Assembly (NCBI GenBank): GCA_026989475.1
Contig: JALSJG010000165.1
Location: forward strand, 1 to 15,105
DNA length: 15,105 nucleotides
DNA from: Thermaceae bacterium
GTDB taxonomy: Bacteria; Deinococcota; Deinococci; Deinococcales; Marinithermaceae
Direction: 5' to 3'
Within the stretch, counting starts at the first letter, position 1. Each line of letters begins with the position of its first letter. A program made the position numbers and the translations under genes. The notes below the pieces were generated by a model that saw only the letters and a program-made list of their open reading frames with translations, did not search any database and was not told the origin of the DNA. Positions 13,554-15,105 of the stretch are shown here, piece by piece.

Positions 13554-15105
13554 ATGCTTAGGTTGTTGCGGTTTGCGGTGGTGATTCTGGCGCTGGCAGC
13601 CTTCGGCCACGCCCAGACCCTGGTCTACGGCCAGTCCGACCTGCCCAAGACCCTCGACTCCGCCGACGCCCAGGACGGGAACTCCCTCCGGGTGGCCAAG
13701 CAGGTGGTGGAAACCCTGGTAACCTTCGAGCCCGGCACGGTGAACCCGATCCCCGGGCTCGCCGAGCGCTGGGAGGCGAGCGAGGACTCCAAGGTCTGGA
13801 CCTTCTACCTCCGCAAGGGGGTCAAGTTCCACGACGGCACCCCCTTCAACGCCGAGGCGGTGAAGTTCAACTTCGACCGCTGGAACGATAAGAACAACCC
13901 CTACCGGGGGGGCAAGGAGTTCGTCCCCTTCACCTGGGTCTTCGGCGGCTTCAAGGGCGAGGGCTCGGTGATCGACCGGGTCGAGGTGGTGGACGAGTAC
14001 ACCGTGCGCTTTTACCTCACCCAACCGGTGGGCTTCTTCCCCCAGATGGTCGCCGCCAGCTACTTCGGCATCGACAGCCCCAAGGCGGTGATGGCCGACC
14101 CCGAGAAGTACGGCACCCCCGAGGTCGGGGTGGTGGGCACCGGGCCCTTCGTCTTCAAGCGCTGGACGATCGGCGACAAGGTCGTGCTCGAGCGCAACGA
14201 GAACTACTGGAACGAGAGGAACAAGGCCAAGGTCAAGACCCTGGTCTTCCGGGGCATCCCCGAGCCCACCAGCCGCCTCGCCGAGCTCAAGGCGGGCTCG
14301 ATCCACATCGCCAACAACCTCTCCCCCGAGGACCTGAAGGCGATCGAGTCCGACCCCAATCTGGTGGCGGTGGTGCAAAAGGGCCTGAACATCGGCTACG
14401 TCGCCTTCCACCAGAAGAACAAACCCCTGGATAACCTCAAGGTCCGCCAGGCGATCGCCCTGGCGGTGGACTGGCAGGCGATCGTGGACGCCTTCTACGG
14501 CGGCCTCGGCGAGCGGGCGAGCGAGTTCGTGCCGCCGGCGATGTGGGGTCGGGCGGGCGACATCCAACCCTTCCCCTATGATCCCGAGACGGCGAAGAAG
14601 CTCCTCGCCGAGGCCGGCTACCCCAACGGCTTTGAGACCGAGCTTTGGTACATGCCGGTCTCCCGCCCCTACTTCCCCGCGCCCCAGCCGATCGCCGAGA
14701 CCATCGCCACCTACCTCGCCGACGTGGGCATCCAGGCGAGCCTCAAGACCGAGGACTGGGGTACCTACCTCTCCGACTACGACCAGGGCAAGTTCCCCCT
14801 GTACATGCTGGGCTGGAGCCCCGACTACCCCGACCCCGACAACTACCTCTTCACCTTCTTCGGCCCCACCTCGATCAAGACCAACCTCGGCTGCGAGACC
14901 GACTACTGCGCGAAGATCGCCGGGCTGATCCAAAAGGCCCGGGTCACCGCCTCGCTCGAGGAGCGTAAAAAGCTCTACGCCGAGGCCCAGCGGCTGGTGC
15001 ACGAGTACGTGCTCTCGATCCCGGTGGCCCACAACAACCCGCTCCACGCCACCCGCAAGAACGTGAAGAACTACATCCCAAGCCCCTTGGGCTCGGAAGA
15101 GCTCT
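13554..15105 (+). CDS. Peptide-type ABC transporter substrate-binding protein, SBP_bac_5 family (3' end outside window)
   Basis: The first 517 residues of an extracytoplasmic binding protein of the DppA/OppA/nickel-binding group; the frame is open to the window edge. The signal peptide is MLRLLRFAVVILALAAFGHA|QT (1-20), with no lipobox Cys. The family signature is clear at about residues 70-108: GLAERWEASEDSKVWTFYLR followed by KGVKFHDGTPFNAEAVKFNFDRW. Later family segments are GTGPFVFKRWTIGDKVVLERNENYW, FHQKNKPLDNLKVRQAIALAVD, YDPETAKKLLAEAGYPNGFE and YMLGWSPDYPDPDNYLFTFF. The WSPDYPDP segment suits a peptide binder, but the sequence alone does not separate dipeptides, oligopeptides, glutathione or other ligands. 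ATG 13554 is preceded by AAGGAGGTG (13542-13550). Upstream are its own promoter and the end of the liv operon. It probably heads a second transporter operon with permease genes beyond the window. Two cysteines sit close together (GCETDYC) and may form a disulfide. Confidence 0.9.
   Translation, partial: MLRLLRFAVVILALAAFGHAQTLVYGQSDLPKTLDSADAQDGNSLRVAKQVVETLVTFEPGTVNPIPGLAERWEASEDSKVWTFYLRKGVKFHDGTPFNAEAVKFNFDRWNDKNNPYRGGKEFVPFTWVFGGFKGEGSVIDRVEVVDEYTVRFYLTQPVGFFPQMVAASYFGIDSPKAVMADPEKYGTPEVGVVGTGPFVFKRWTIGDKVVLERNENYWNERNKAKVKTLVFRGIPEPTSRLAELKAGSIHIANNLSPEDLKAIESDPNLVAVVQKGLNIGYVAFHQKNKPLDNLKVRQAIALAVDWQAIVDAFYGGLGERASEFVPPAMWGRAGDIQPFPYDPETAKKLLAEAGYPNGFETELWYMPVSRPYFPAPQPIAETIATYLADVGIQASLKTEDWGTYLSDYDQGKFPLYMLGWSPDYPDPDNYLFTFFGPTSIKTNLGCETDYCAKIAGLIQKARVTASLEERKKLYAEAQRLVHEYVLSIPVAHNNPLHATRKNVKNYIPSPLGSEEL

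Noticed and set aside
12744..15047. A 767-codon open frame on the minus strand across livF and the peptide-binding gene
   Set aside because: It is antisense to two clear genes, rich in Gly/Val/Leu/His/Asp with no recognisable motif. Strong G/C third-position bias creates such frames. It has no ribosome-binding site.

Overview
This is an ordinary chromosomal stretch from a GC-rich, thermophile-like bacterium. It most likely belongs to the Thermaceae (Deinococcus-Thermus). The pointers are an SdrP-type CRP/FNR regulator and a CutA that both closely resemble remembered Thermus proteins, strong G/C-ending codon bias, and a start site that looks leaderless. The genus cannot be fixed from the sequence; a marine relative such as Oceanithermus or Marinithermus is only a guess. 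I see no mobile element, phage gene, CRISPR array, tRNA or rRNA. No gene-free stretch exceeds about 220 bases.

Layout: (1) 1-3600, plus strand: the 3' two thirds of gyrA, cutA, an sdrP-like regulator, then a ferredoxin-NADP reductase of the thioredoxin-reductase-like type. A perfect 24-bp palindromic terminator separates the last two. (2) 3627-5096, plus: a secreted 5'-nucleotidase/metallophosphatase, closed by a 15-bp-stem terminator. (3) 5157-8132: two class I glutamine synthetases transcribed divergently from a 216-bp AT-richer spacer. The minus-strand copy is GSI-beta (adenylylation Tyr present). The plus-strand copy is GSI-alpha (feedback-inhibition Arg present, Tyr replaced by Phe). (4) 8178-13490, plus: a complete branched-chain (or related) amino-acid ABC importer, livK-livH-livM-livG-livF. 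It has its own promoter, a strong hairpin after livK, and tightly packed or overlapping genes after that. (5) 13498-15105, plus: a promoter and the start of a peptide-type (SBP_bac_5) ABC solute-binding protein that runs off the window.

The right half concerns nitrogen: ammonia assimilation by two differently controlled glutamine synthetases, then amino-acid and probably peptide uptake. The left half is DNA topology plus a small stress/redox group. The points most worth a second look are regulatory: the dyad sites and shared motif between the two glnA genes, a GC stem that hides the sdrP ribosome-binding site, and the palindrome on the livK promoter. In protein architecture, both Liv permeases carry extra inserted helices, and LivG has an altered ABC signature. 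None of these amounts to a clearly new system.
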